From JAAXHF01 sp965242605 (lineage in GTDB: Bacteria; Desulfobacterota; Binatia; Bin18): DNA of 64,000 nucleotides. This document shows, piece by piece, positions 7,052 through 16,289 of this stretch. The notes below the pieces were generated by a model. It did no database searches and was not told the origin of the DNA. It was given only the letters and a program-made list of their open reading frames with translations. The position numbers and the translations under genes were made by a program. Position 1 is the stretch's first letter; every line of letters starts with the position of its first letter. The DNA lies in assembly GCA_965242605.1 (NCBI GenBank), contig CBDESS010000001.1, positions 1,798,001 through 1,862,000 on the forward strand, in the 5' to 3' direction.

Positions 7052-8185
7052 ATGGATATGCTGCACGCCATCGGACCGGGCTCCTGGCTGTGGGCGCTCC
7101 TGCCCATAGCCGTGACCGGCCTGCTTGATGTAGTCCAACGCTGCGCCCTGGGCCGGCTTCACCTGCGGCTCGCCAAAACCGCGGCCCGATGGGACGACGC
7201 GGTTGTCGAGGCGCTCCGCGGGCCGCTCAGCCTGCTGGTGTGGGTAGTCGGCCTGGGGCTGGCCGCTGAGTTGGGCTGGGGCCGGGCCGGTGTGATAGAA
7301 CTGCTCGCCCCGCTGCGGGTGGTCGGCATTGTCAGCGCCCTGACCTGGTTTGTGGTCCGGCTGGTCAGCCTGCTGGAAGTCGTGGTCGTCGCTCAGAGCC
7401 GGCAGACCGGCGCGCCCTGGGAGCGGGCCACGCTTGACGCGATTGCCAGGCTGCTGCAGGTGTTGGCGTGTGTGGCGGCCGGCCTGGTGGTGCTTCAGAC
7501 CCTCGGCCTCAGCGTGTCGGGGGTCCTGGCCTTTGGCGGTATCGGCGGCCTGGCGGTCGGCTTTGCGGCCAAAGACCTGCTGGCCAACTTCTTCGGCAGT
7601 CTGATGATCTACTTCGACCGGCCGTTTGCGGTCGGTGACTGGGTCCGCTCCCCCGACCGCGAGATTGAGGGCACGGTTGAACACATCGGCTGGCGGCTGA
7701 CCCTGATTCGGACCTTTGACAAACGCCCGCTGTATGTGCCGAACGCGGTCTTCTCCACGATCAGCGTTGAAAATCCGTCCCGGATGCACAACCGGCGCAT
7801 CTACGAAACGGTTGGCATCCGTTACCAGGACGTCAACAAAATGGCCGCCATCGTGGCCGATGTCGAACGCATGTTGCGCGACCATCCAGATATTGAACAG
7901 CGGGAGCTGACGATGGTCAATTTCACTACCTTTGCCCCGTCGTCGCTGGACTTCTTCGTCTACACCTTCACCCGCACGACCGACTGGGCCACCTTCCATC
8001 AGGTCAAGCAAGATGTGCTGCTGCGGATTATCGGCATTATTGAAGACCACGGGGCAGAGATTCGCCTTTCCGACCTCAACCCTGCACCTGGCCGATGGCT
8101 CTGCCCCCGCGCCGCGCCATTCAGTAGCCGCAGCTGTGCCCCAATCTGTGGCCGCAGCTCGGGCCGGCGCGGTCTCCCCGCTTGA
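7052..8185 (+). CDS. MscS-family mechanosensitive channel, C-terminus frameshifted
   Basis: A 377-residue frame with four hydrophobic segments. The last is the glycine/alanine-rich pore-lining MscS helix (VLAFGGIGGLAVGFAAKDLL), followed by the beta domain (FAVGDWV, GTVEHIGWR, VPNAVF) and an alpha-beta C-terminal domain. Such proteins release solutes under membrane tension. After GAEI near 8060 the family would continue as FPTSTLHLADG. That sequence is present, but one base out of frame (continuing to 8240), so the annotated end is a frameshift artefact or a mutation. The gene stands alone and converges with the next gene, whose 3' end overlaps the shifted tail. Confidence 0.8.
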   Translation: MDMLHAIGPGSWLWALLPIAVTGLLDVVQRCALGRLHLRLAKTAARWDDAVVEALRGPLSLLVWVVGLGLAAELGWGRAGVIELLAPLRVVGIVSALTWFVVRLVSLLEVVVVAQSRQTGAPWERATLDAIARLLQVLACVAAGLVVLQTLGLSVSGVLAFGGIGGLAVGFAAKDLLANFFGSLMIYFDRPFAVGDWVRSPDREIEGTVEHIGWRLTLIRTFDKRPLYVPNAVFSTISVENPSRMHNRRIYETVGIRYQDVNKMAAIVADVERMLRDHPDIEQRELTMVNFTTFAPSSLDFFVYTFTRTTDWATFHQVKQDVLLRIIGIIEDHGAEIRLSDLNPAPGRWLCPRAAPFSSRSCAPICGRSSGRRGLPA

Positions 8186-8209
8186 AAAACGGCCCGGCTT
8201 GCAGGACGG

Positions 8210-10279
8210 TCACGGAAACAGCCGCTCCGAGTGCGGTTGACCCGGTTCTGCTGTGGTTTCCATGCGAACCGGCCGCGTGGCATCTCTGGGCAACAGCAAG
8301 GCGTCCGTGCAGGAACCCGGCCGTCTCCCCCGTGCCGTTGTCCACCAGTTCTCCCACGGATTCGCGGTGCTGGTGAGCCTGCCTGCCCGGTCCAGGAGGA
8401 CAAGCCGTGACGATTCCGCCTGGCCAGCCTCGCAGTCTCTGGCAAAAATCTGGACGATCCTGCCGTCCACGACGCCGCCGGCCTGCTCCGTTTGGAGGTC
8501 AAAGTGTGGCTCCAGGCGGCTCCAGAACCAGGAGGCTGGAGCACGCGCATTTTGCGACAGGCGCGGCGGCTCCTCCGACCAGAGCATGAAGGCTTTATGA
8601 TGCCCGCTGGGGGAGGGCCAGGGTGCGGTTTCGAAGTAAATGTTCTCAAAATCTGCTGTGATGCCAATAGCGTTCGCGAAATGCGTGATCCCGAACATCC
8701 GGCGGAACAACTCGGCGTGATTCTTGAAGTGCGTGTTGTCACTTTTCCAGAAGAGCGTCTCCCGCACGCCTCGCGCACGACTCAAGCGGAGATACTCGTA
8801 GGAGTTGACTAGGCCGTCAAGATTGACGACCGGAAACCGAGAGTAGTAGCCGACGATGCCGGCATCCCATGAACCGATGATACTGCCCTCGGGCAGGATG
8901 CGGTTCAGCAGCAGCGTGCCGGCATAGGCAGAGGGAACCCAGCCCCATCTGTCGCGTTGACGCAGCTCGTCAACGTACCTGCGTGGAGAGGAGAAATCAG
9001 CAGTGGTGAAGAGCAACCCCGCAGTAGCAGCCAGAACGCCTGTCTTCAACACGGCCGCCACCCGCGGCATTCTCGGGCCGAGGACCCAGCGGATGACAGA
9101 CACGGCAATGTAACAGCGCACGGGGACAAGCAGCGTTGTCAGCAGATACGCCGGGACGTAATACCAGCGACTTATTCCAACAAGGCCAGGATGCAGCGTC
9201 AGTACGCTCAGACTGAATTGGGCGAGATGCCCTGCGGCCAGACCGAGCAGGCCGACCAGAAAGACCAGCACCCCCCAGTCCCTGGGGTTGTTGCAACGCC
9301 AGTAGACCCCCCAGACCAACGCAAAATAGACACCGACTTCCAGGGCCACCCCCAGTTCCCCATCAAAAAACTCGATTGCCCTGACGGCTTGGAAGTTCTG
9401 GACGAAGCTGTAGCCGTCCTCCTGCTCCCAGAGCGCCTGTGAGAGGGCTTGTTTGGTGGCACCGCTCACGGGGACGAGGCCGCCGAAGACGAGGCCGTTG
9501 TAGGCACAGTACAGCAGGAGCCCCGCGCCCGCACCGAGCAGCGGGGGGAAGGCGGCCAGACAGGACATGGAACGAAGGTGGCCAGACAGGAGAGGTCCAT
9601 GCGGTCTGGTGCGCCCCGCCCATTCGATGCCGCACAAGGCTCCGGTCGTTGCCAGCGAAATGGCAACGTATTCCAAACGCGCCCACGGCAGGACAAAAAC
9701 CACCCCGGTCAGCGCCCACCGCCACCGCAGCGGATTCCGCGCAAACAGCCCGAGCGTCACAAAGAGCAGCCCCAGCAGGAAAGCGGCCGCGGCCGCCTCA
9801 AGTCCCAGCAAGAGGCCGCGGTAGCGATAGAGCATCGGGAGCATGGCAAACAGCACGACCCAGGGCAGGTGTGCCAGGCGGGCGGCCAGCACAATCAGGG
9901 CCACCGCCCCGGCGATCAGCATGATTTCCATGCTCTTGATGGCGAACAGGGCGGTGTCCGGGTCGCAGAGCCAGTAGACTGGGGTGAGGAGGAGCAGCCA
10001 CAGCGGATGATAGCCGTTGGTCCGGGTAATACCGCCGTCGAAGGTGGAGAAGTGGCCGTCGGCCAGGTTCTTCGCTATCTGGAAATAGTAGAAGGCGTCA
10101 TCCGAGTAGGCCGTAATCACGTTGGGCAGGTCAAAGCGCCAGAGCATGTACCCGGCGAATGCCGTGCCGTAGGCCAGGATGCCGAGCAGAAACAGGCCGA
10201 GCGGCAGATGCCGTGCCGTGCGGTGGGTGGAGACCGCGGTGAGCAGGGAGGAGGCCAGGGCTGTGATGCGGGCGGTCAT
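8210..10279 (-). CDS. Polytopic membrane protein, GT-C glycosyltransferase-like
   Basis: A 689-residue protein with about ten to twelve hydrophobic segments in the first 460 residues and a soluble C-terminal part. The first extracytoplasmic loop carries AYSDDAFYYFQIAKNLADG followed by TRTNGYHPLW, the acidic-pair loop seen in GT-C fold, lipid-linked-sugar glycosyltransferases (ArnT/PMT-like). It probably transfers a sugar onto a surface molecule from a polyprenyl donor. It lies upstream-to-downstream with three SGNH-hydrolase paralogs on the same strand, fitting a cell-surface polysaccharide locus. The specific acceptor cannot be told. Confidence 0.65.
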   Translation of the reverse strand: MTARITALASSLLTAVSTHRTARHLPLGLFLLGILAYGTAFAGYMLWRFDLPNVITAYSDDAFYYFQIAKNLADGHFSTFDGGITRTNGYHPLWLLLLTPVYWLCDPDTALFAIKSMEIMLIAGAVALIVLAARLAHLPWVVLFAMLPMLYRYRGLLLGLEAAAAAFLLGLLFVTLGLFARNPLRWRWALTGVVFVLPWARLEYVAISLATTGALCGIEWAGRTRPHGPLLSGHLRSMSCLAAFPPLLGAGAGLLLYCAYNGLVFGGLVPVSGATKQALSQALWEQEDGYSFVQNFQAVRAIEFFDGELGVALEVGVYFALVWGVYWRCNNPRDWGVLVFLVGLLGLAAGHLAQFSLSVLTLHPGLVGISRWYYVPAYLLTTLLVPVRCYIAVSVIRWVLGPRMPRVAAVLKTGVLAATAGLLFTTADFSSPRRYVDELRQRDRWGWVPSAYAGTLLLNRILPEGSIIGSWDAGIVGYYSRFPVVNLDGLVNSYEYLRLSRARGVRETLFWKSDNTHFKNHAELFRRMFGITHFANAIGITADFENIYFETAPWPSPSGHHKAFMLWSEEPPRLSQNARAPASWFWSRLEPHFDLQTEQAGGVVDGRIVQIFARDCEAGQAESSRLVLLDRAGRLTSTANPWENWWTTARGRRPGSCTDALLLPRDATRPVRMETTAEPGQPHSERLFP

Positions 10280-10391
10280 CGTCGTTGGGCTGGGAACGCG
10301 CCGGTCTCCACACGCCGGCGCGTCTGCGGGGCATCCGAGGGGGCGGGCCGGATGTGTGGCCGACCGGGCCTTGAGTGCCCCGCGTCCTGAT

Positions 10392-11621
10392 TCAGCTGGT
10401 ACAGATGTCCTGGTTGTGTGTCAGGTAGTCCAGCAGGGTTTCTGCGGCCCACTGATGGCCGGCGGGGTTCCAGTGGCCGTCATGAGGCCAGTGGGCCTCC
10501 TCCGGCGCGGCACCCTGGCGGGTCATGTGAGCGTGCATGCTGATGATGGGAATCCCTGCTGCGTCAGCCATCGGTCTCAAAAGAGCCGAACGACGGTCCT
10601 GTTCGTTGTCTGTCCACCACTGGTAAGGCATAATCAGCAGCGTGAAACCGTCACGGTCGGCGCGGTGCTTGAACTCGGCCAAGGCGAAAGCGGTGAATGC
10701 CAGGGCCTCTTTGAACACCGGCGGAGGGTCTTCCGCAATAAATTCGTCGGCCCCTTCTATGCTCCCCAGATCTCCGAGAGGTCGCCAGTCCCCGAACGCG
10801 GCCCTGTAGCGGGGGGATACGCTCTTGAGCCGTTCCAATCGCGTGTGCCAGGGAGACGGATAGTGGAGGAAGTGCCGAAGCCGGCGGTCCAGTTGACGGA
10901 GGAATCTGGATTTTCTTCTCAGGAACACCCGTATCCGGCCGAATCTGGATTGCGCCTGGAGAGTATTCCATTCCGGCTCAGGGTCGGGCGGCAACAGCCT
11001 GATCCTTCCGTCCGGGCTTCTGTCGGCATACTGATATGGCAGCCGGTCCGGCCCCCAGCCCTTTGTCACTGTTGACAGGAGTCTGGAATTGTCTACCAGG
11101 TCGTTGTGAACAAAGACCAGGACCACCAGCTTCGGATTCAGCCGCCGTGCGTATGCGTTGTAGAGCGCCAGTTGATTGATCTGCCCGGTAGCGCTCATGC
11201 CGAAGGCTGAGGTGGTCACATCCAGATGGGGCAATGCTCGGGCAGCGAGGGCTTCGAGCCGGACCTGGAATTTGTCAGCAACAGGCACTTCTGCGGCTTC
11301 TACGAAGGAGTCGCCGATTATGGAGATGTGACAACTCGTGGCGGCTCGCTCCGGGCTGACGGGTTCGCGGTCGAGAAAGCCTAAGCTGTTGGCCCGGGAC
11401 ACAGTCCAGAAATCGAGCCCGTTCGTGTGGCGGACTTCCGCGTTGGGTTCGATCACAAAGCCCACACCTGGGACGAAGCGCATGGGCCGCTGCGAGGCCA
11501 TGAACGGTATCGTCAGCCAGGAGTAGAGTTCTCTGGCAATCAGAATCCCGGCGACACCGGCGATGGCCAACACGACATTCCAGCCGGCCACTCGCAATAT
11601 GCGCCGGGGGGGATTGTTCAT
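10392..11621 (-). CDS. SGNH-hydrolase-like membrane-anchored protein, paralog 1
   Basis: A 409-residue protein with one N-terminal membrane helix (VVLAIAGVAGILIARELY) and an SGNH fold outside. The nucleophile block is IIGDSFVEAAEV near residue 104, block III is VFVHND, and the catalytic Asp/His pair lies in DGHWNPAGHQWAAE near the C-terminus. Family members act as O-acetyl esterases or acetyltransferase-associated proteins (AlgJ/AlgX-like) in exopolysaccharide modification. Two paralogs follow in tandem on the same strand. Codes for about 85 percent the same residues as paralog 2 by eye, with the middle part (residues 200-300) most variable. Confidence 0.7.
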   Translation of the reverse strand: MNNPPRRILRVAGWNVVLAIAGVAGILIARELYSWLTIPFMASQRPMRFVPGVGFVIEPNAEVRHTNGLDFWTVSRANSLGFLDREPVSPERAATSCHISIIGDSFVEAAEVPVADKFQVRLEALAARALPHLDVTTSAFGMSATGQINQLALYNAYARRLNPKLVVLVFVHNDLVDNSRLLSTVTKGWGPDRLPYQYADRSPDGRIRLLPPDPEPEWNTLQAQSRFGRIRVFLRRKSRFLRQLDRRLRHFLHYPSPWHTRLERLKSVSPRYRAAFGDWRPLGDLGSIEGADEFIAEDPPPVFKEALAFTAFALAEFKHRADRDGFTLLIMPYQWWTDNEQDRRSALLRPMADAAGIPIISMHAHMTRQGAAPEEAHWPHDGHWNPAGHQWAAETLLDYLTHNQDICTS

Positions 11622-11846
11622 TGCAACACTTCATCCAAGGATTGGCACTATTCCACCTCACGGTAATCTACCGAATCTATAAGCGGCTGTACAGCCGAGA
11701 CAGCCCGAGGCGGCAGCCTGGGCCTTGGGCGTGGATGATCGGCCCTCAGCCCTCGCCCAGGCTGGGTGACGTGTGCCGCGCGTTCGACCGGCAACACCCC
11801 CCGGTAACGCCACAGGTTGACCGGCCGGCTGGTACGGTGGCCTGCT

Positions 11847-13085
11847 TCAGCCGGTGCAGATCGCCTGGTTGTGTGTCAGGTAGTCCAGCAGGGTTTCTGC
11901 GGCCCACTGATGGCCGGCGGGGTTCCAGTGGCCGTCATGAGGCCACCGGATCTCATGCGGTGCGGCACCCTGGTGGGCCATGTAGTTGTGCATGCTGATG
12001 ATGGGAATCCCTGCTGCGTCAGCCATCGGTCTCAAAAGAGCCGCATGACGGTCCTGTTCGTTGTCTGTCCAGCCGTGGTAAGGCATAATCAGCAGCGTGA
12101 AGCCGTCACGGTCGGCGCGGTGCTTGAACTCGGCCAAGGCGAAAGCGGTGAATGCCAGGGCCTCTTTGAACACCGGTGGAGGGTCTTCCGCAATAAATTC
12201 GTCGGCCCTGTCTACGCTCCCCGAATCTCTGAGAGGTCGCCAGTCCCCGAACGCGGCCCTGTAGCGGGGGGATAAGCTTTTGAGCCGTTCCCATCGCGTG
12301 TACCAGGCAGGTGGGTATTGGAGGAATTGCCGAAGCTGGCGGTCCAACTGACGCAGGAATCTGGATTTTCTTCTCAGGAACACCCGCATCCGGTGGAATC
12401 TGGATTGCTGCACCAGGAGGGTATTCCATTCCGGCTCAGGGTCGGGCGGCGACAGCCTGATCCTTCCGTCCGGGCTTCTGTCGGCATACTGATATGGCAT
12501 CCGGTTCGGCCCCCAGCCCTTTGTCACTGCTGACAGGAGTCTGGAATTGTCCGCAAAATCGTTGTGAACAAAGACCAGGACCACCAGCTTCGGATTCAGC
12601 CGCCGCGCGCGTGCGTCGTACAACGCCAGTTGACTGATCTGCCCGGTCCCGCTAATGCCGAAGGCTGAGGTGGTCACGTCCAGATGGGGCAATGCTCGGG
12701 CGGCCAGGGCTTCGAGCCGGACCTGAAACTTGTCGGCAACAGGCACTTCTGCGGCTTCCACGAAGGAGTCGCCGATTATGGAGATGTGACAACTCGTGGC
12801 GGCTCGCTCCTGGCTGACGGGTTCGCGGTCGAGAAAGCCTAAGCTGTTGGCCCGGGACACAGTCCAGAAATCGAGCCCGTTCGTGTAGCGTACTTCCGCG
12901 TTGGGCTCATAAATAGAGCCCACCCTGGGATCGAACAGTCTGGGCAGGTACGGCTGTGTGAACGGCATCGTCAGCCAGAAGTAGAGGTCTCCAGCAATCA
13001 GAATCCCGGCTATACCTGCGACAACCAACACGAGATTCCAGCCGACCACTCGCAATATACGCGCGGAGGGGAGGGTTCTCATCAT
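11847..13085 (-). CDS. SGNH-hydrolase-like membrane-anchored protein, paralog 2
   Basis: A 412-residue copy of the same gene, with IIGDSFVEAAEV, VFVHND and DGHWNPAGHQWAAE all kept. It differs from the others near the N-terminus after the membrane helix (TQPYLPRLFDPRVGSIYEP), an exposed part. The intergenic DNA upstream and downstream is also duplicated (the motif CTGTACAGCCGAGACAGCCC recurs near 11688 and 13169), so whole gene-plus-spacer units were copied. Confidence 0.7.
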   Translation of the reverse strand: MMRTLPSARILRVVGWNLVLVVAGIAGILIAGDLYFWLTMPFTQPYLPRLFDPRVGSIYEPNAEVRYTNGLDFWTVSRANSLGFLDREPVSQERAATSCHISIIGDSFVEAAEVPVADKFQVRLEALAARALPHLDVTTSAFGISGTGQISQLALYDARARRLNPKLVVLVFVHNDFADNSRLLSAVTKGWGPNRMPYQYADRSPDGRIRLSPPDPEPEWNTLLVQQSRFHRMRVFLRRKSRFLRQLDRQLRQFLQYPPAWYTRWERLKSLSPRYRAAFGDWRPLRDSGSVDRADEFIAEDPPPVFKEALAFTAFALAEFKHRADRDGFTLLIMPYHGWTDNEQDRHAALLRPMADAAGIPIISMHNYMAHQGAAPHEIRWPHDGHWNPAGHQWAAETLLDYLTHNQAICTG

Positions 13086-13323
13086 CGCATTTCATCTGTT
13101 CGGTTAAGGATGAGCTCCATTTCACCTTCGCACGGGTTCAGGACGGGAGTCTACTGAATCTGTAAGCGGCTGTACAGCCGAGACAGCCCGAGGCGACGGC
13201 CCGGGCCGTGGGCATGGATGAGTGGCGTCCAGCCCTTGCCCAGGCTGATGAGATGGTGCCGGGCGTTCGGCCGGCACCACCTTCCGGTACCGCTTTGGCC
13301 GGCCGGCGGATAGGGTGGCTGAT

Positions 13324-14577
13324 TCAGCGGGTACAGATGTCCTGGTTGTGTGTCAGGTAGTCCAGCAGGGTTTCTGCGGCCCACTGATGGCCGGTGGGGG
13401 TCCAGTGCTGGTCACGAGGCCAGTGGGCCTCATGGGTGCGGCGGCCCTGCCGGGTTATGTGGTCGTGCATGCTGACGATGGGAATTCCCGCGGCGTCAGC
13501 CATTGTTCTCAAAAGAGCCGAACGACGGTCCTGGTTGTCTGTCCACCACTGGTAAGGCATAATCAGCAGGGTGAAACCGTCACGGTCAGCGCGGTGCTTG
13601 AACTCGGCCAAGGCGAAAGCGGTGAACTCCAGGGCGTCTTTGAACACCGGCGGAGGGCTGGCTGCAAAAAATTGGTTGACTGTGCCCAGCTTCCCCTTAT
13701 TTTCAGGTCGCCAGTCCCCGAACATGGGGGCGTAGCGGGGATATAGGCTCTTGAGCCGTTCCAATCGCATGGTCCAGGAAAATGCTTGGTCTTGGGGTTG
13801 AAAGAATCGCTCAGGCTTGCGGTCCAGCAGATGGAGGAATCTGGATTTTCTTCTCAGGAACGCTCGCAGCCGGTCGAATCTGGATTGTACTTGGAGCGTC
13901 CCCAATTCCGGCTCAGGGTCGGGCGGCAGCAGCGTGATCCTTCCGTCCGGGCTTCTGTCGGCATACTGATACGGTAGCCGGTCCGGCCCCCAGCCCTTGA
14001 CCAGCGTTGTCAGGAGTTGGGAGTTATCCGCAAAATCGTTCTGAACAAAGACCAGGACCACCAGCTTCGGATTCAGCCGCCGTGCGTATTCGTCGTAGAA
14101 CGCCAGTTGGTTGACCTGCCCGGTACCTCTAATGCCGAAGGCCGAGGTGGTCACGTCCAGATGGGGCACCGCTCGGGCAGCGAGGGCTTCGAGCCGGACC
14201 TGGAATTTGTCAGCAACAGGCACTTCTGCGGCTTCTACGAAGGAGTCGCCGATTATGGAGATGTGACAACTCGTGGCGGCTCGCTCCGGGCTGACGGGTT
14301 CGCGGTCGAGAAAGCCTAAGCTGTTGGCCCGGGACACAGTCCAGAAATCGAGCCCGTTCGTGTGGCGGACTTCCGCGTTGGGTTCGATCACAAAGCCCAC
14401 ACCTGGGACGAAGTGCATGGGCCGGTGCGAGGCCATGAACGGTATCGTCAGCCAGGAGTAGAGTTCTCTGGCAATCAGAATCCCGGCGACACCGGCGATG
14501 GCCAACACGAGGTTCCAGCCGACCACTCGCAATATACGCGGGGGGGGGGGGGGAGAATTCTTGTCATCTTTCACCAT
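13324..14577 (-). CDS. SGNH-hydrolase-like membrane-anchored protein, paralog 3, with G14 tract
   Basis: Third copy, with 417 codons from the ATG at 14577 (MVKDDKNSPPPPP), chosen because the other copies start at the equivalent place; an in-frame ATG lies at 14610. Catalytic blocks IIGDSFVEAAEV and the Asp/His pair (DQHWTPTGHQWAAE) are present, with DGH changed to DQH. Codons 9-13 lie in a run of 14 G on the + strand (14540-14553), where slippage would shift the frame before the membrane helix. Copy 1 has only seven G at the equivalent place. Confidence 0.65.
   Translation of the reverse strand: MVKDDKNSPPPPPRILRVVGWNLVLAIAGVAGILIARELYSWLTIPFMASHRPMHFVPGVGFVIEPNAEVRHTNGLDFWTVSRANSLGFLDREPVSPERAATSCHISIIGDSFVEAAEVPVADKFQVRLEALAARAVPHLDVTTSAFGIRGTGQVNQLAFYDEYARRLNPKLVVLVFVQNDFADNSQLLTTLVKGWGPDRLPYQYADRSPDGRITLLPPDPEPELGTLQVQSRFDRLRAFLRRKSRFLHLLDRKPERFFQPQDQAFSWTMRLERLKSLYPRYAPMFGDWRPENKGKLGTVNQFFAASPPPVFKDALEFTAFALAEFKHRADRDGFTLLIMPYQWWTDNQDRRSALLRTMADAAGIPIVSMHDHITRQGRRTHEAHWPRDQHWTPTGHQWAAETLLDYLTHNQDICTR
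14540..14553. repeat. Homopolymer of 14 G inside the start of an SGNH gene
   Basis: Fourteen consecutive G on the + strand encode a proline run at the N-terminus of the minus-strand gene. Tracts of this length in the first codons of surface-modifying genes are classic slipped-strand contingency sites. Sequencing error is an alternative. Confidence 0.6.
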
Positions 14578-14842
14578 CAGAGACTGAGGTCTGGTGTGTA
14601 TGCGAGGCACATCCTAGGCAAAGGCACCGGCCGTTGCAACGGTCAGAGCGGGGGCAGGATTCTCCCCATTTGCTTTTTGACATGCCGCCCCTCCCCCGCT
14701 TTGCGGTTCGGCCGGGACTTTGCTATGAGGGGCGAGGTCCGCGCAGGCTGGACAAACCGGAGAATGGCTTGCCGGGTAGGGGCAGGTCGCCGGCCAACGC
14801 GCAGGCGATGCAGTGAGATGAATAGACGGAGGAGGAGCGATT

Positions 14843-15961
14843 ATGCCATCGGCGGAATCTGAACAGGCGAGGGCTATAAAAAAGCATTGGGTGATATCCG
14901 CGGACTGCCATGTGCTGGAGCCGCCGGACCTGTGGGAGCGTCGGGTTGCGCCCAAGTTTCGTCATCGGCTGCCCCGCATGGAGCTGGATGACAGGGGCCG
15001 CAAGACGCTGGTTGTCGAGGGGCAGCGACCCACCCGGATTCGGGATTTCAGCCTGGAGGGTGATGATCTGGAGCGGGCCAAGGGCGGCAGTTGGGAGGCT
15101 GCCAAACGCCACGCCGACCTGGACCGGGACGGCATTGACGCCGAGGTCGTCTACCCCAACCGGGGGCTGCTGATGTGGGCCTCGCCCGACCCCGAGCACC
15201 AGACCGAGATGTGTCGGGTGTGGAACGACTGGGCGATTGAGGTCTTTCCGCCGGACCAGAAGCGATCGCTGCCGGTGGCGGCGATTGCGCCCCGGAATGT
15301 GGGGGCCGCGGTCAGGGAGGTTGAGCGGGTGGCCAGGCTCGGCTACCGGGTGGTTTTTCTGCCGGTCCAGGTGGCCGACCAGCCGTATAATCTGCCCCTG
15401 TACGAGCCGCTGTGGGCGGCGGTGCAGGACGCCGGGCTGCCGGTGAGTTTTCATGTCGGAACGGGCAAGGACCCGCGCACGGCAAGCGGCAACGGCGGGG
15501 CGATTCTGAACTATGTGTGGCACGCGCTGTCGACCGCGATTGAGCCGGTGACGCAGCTGTGTGTGTCGGGCGTTTTGCAGCGCTTTCCGGGTCTGCGGTT
15601 TGCCACTGTTGAGGCCGGGATCGGCTGGCTGGCGTGGACCCTGTGGGTCATGGATGAGGGCTACCGGAAGCATCATTTCTGGGTTGCGCCCAAGCTGGAG
15701 ATGCTGCCGAGCGAGTATTTCCGCCGCCAGGGCTATGCCACCTTTCAGGATGACCCGGTCGGGCTGGAGACGCGCGGGTGGATCGGGGTTGAGAACCTGA
15801 TGTGGGGCGATGACTATCCGCACCACGAGGGGACATGGCCGCGCTCTCGGGAGGTCATTGACCGCACAATGGGCGGGCTGACCGACGAGGAGCGCCGGCA
15901 GGTGTTGGGGCTGACCGCGGCCAAGCTGTACGGGTTTGAGCTGGATGAGGGGCGGGTGTGA
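14843..15961 (+). CDS. Amidohydrolase family protein (ACMSD-like)
   Basis: A 372-residue TIM-barrel metal-dependent hydrolase of the amidohydrolase_2 type. The N-terminal strand VISADCHVLEPPDLW supplies the metal-binding DxH, FHVGTG lies in the middle of the barrel, and WGDDYPHHEGTWP near the C-terminus carries the catalytic Asp. Members decarboxylate or hydrolyse aromatic and related acids. Preceded by GGAGGAG 7 nt before the ATG. The next small gene overlaps its stop, and an MFS transporter follows, so this is probably an uptake-and-degradation unit. Substrate unknown. Confidence 0.8.
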   Translation: MPSAESEQARAIKKHWVISADCHVLEPPDLWERRVAPKFRHRLPRMELDDRGRKTLVVEGQRPTRIRDFSLEGDDLERAKGGSWEAAKRHADLDRDGIDAEVVYPNRGLLMWASPDPEHQTEMCRVWNDWAIEVFPPDQKRSLPVAAIAPRNVGAAVREVERVARLGYRVVFLPVQVADQPYNLPLYEPLWAAVQDAGLPVSFHVGTGKDPRTASGNGGAILNYVWHALSTAIEPVTQLCVSGVLQRFPGLRFATVEAGIGWLAWTLWVMDEGYRKHHFWVAPKLEMLPSEYFRRQGYATFQDDPVGLETRGWIGVENLMWGDDYPHHEGTWPRSREVIDRTMGGLTDEERRQVLGLTAAKLYGFELDEGRV

Positions 15962-15963
15962 CG

Positions 15964-16278
15964 ATGGCCCAACTGATTGTGGACTGGGGTGAAGCCGAGC
16001 TGGCCGAAGGGCAGCGCAAGCGATGGATGGGCAGCTGGCTGGTCTCACGCGAGGGCGAGGAGGGCGCGTATTTTTATGACGGCCCCGGCGGCCGGCAGAC
16101 GCGGCACGCGGTACCGACCGGGGCGATCGGCGTGCGCCTGCGCTGGTGGCCGAGCGAGGACACGGTGGCCATGAACCTGGAGTTTGGGCCGATGAGCCAA
16201 GTGACCGACGATTATTTTTTTGAGGAGAGCGCAGAGCCGTCGCTTACGCTCCGCGCCCACGACCTGATTCGCATCTGA
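15964..16278 (+). CDS. Small hypothetical protein between amidohydrolase and transporter
   Basis: About 104 residues. The ATG at 15964 lies 3 nt after the preceding stop; an in-frame GTG at 15958 overlaps that stop, so translation is coupled either way. The sequence is soluble, rich in Trp and Glu (MAQLIVDWGEAELAEGQ near the start), with no signal peptide and no recognised family. Position in the operon suggests a role with the amidohydrolase. Confidence 0.6.
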   Translation: MAQLIVDWGEAELAEGQRKRWMGSWLVSREGEEGAYFYDGPGGRQTRHAVPTGAIGVRLRWWPSEDTVAMNLEFGPMSQVTDDYFFEESAEPSLTLRAHDLIRI

Positions 16279-16289
16279 GGGGGAACCGC

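Noticed and set aside
7013..8050. Long minus-strand frame opposite mscS
   Set aside because: His/Gln-rich shadow typical of antisense frames in GC-rich genes; the + strand has a clear protein family.
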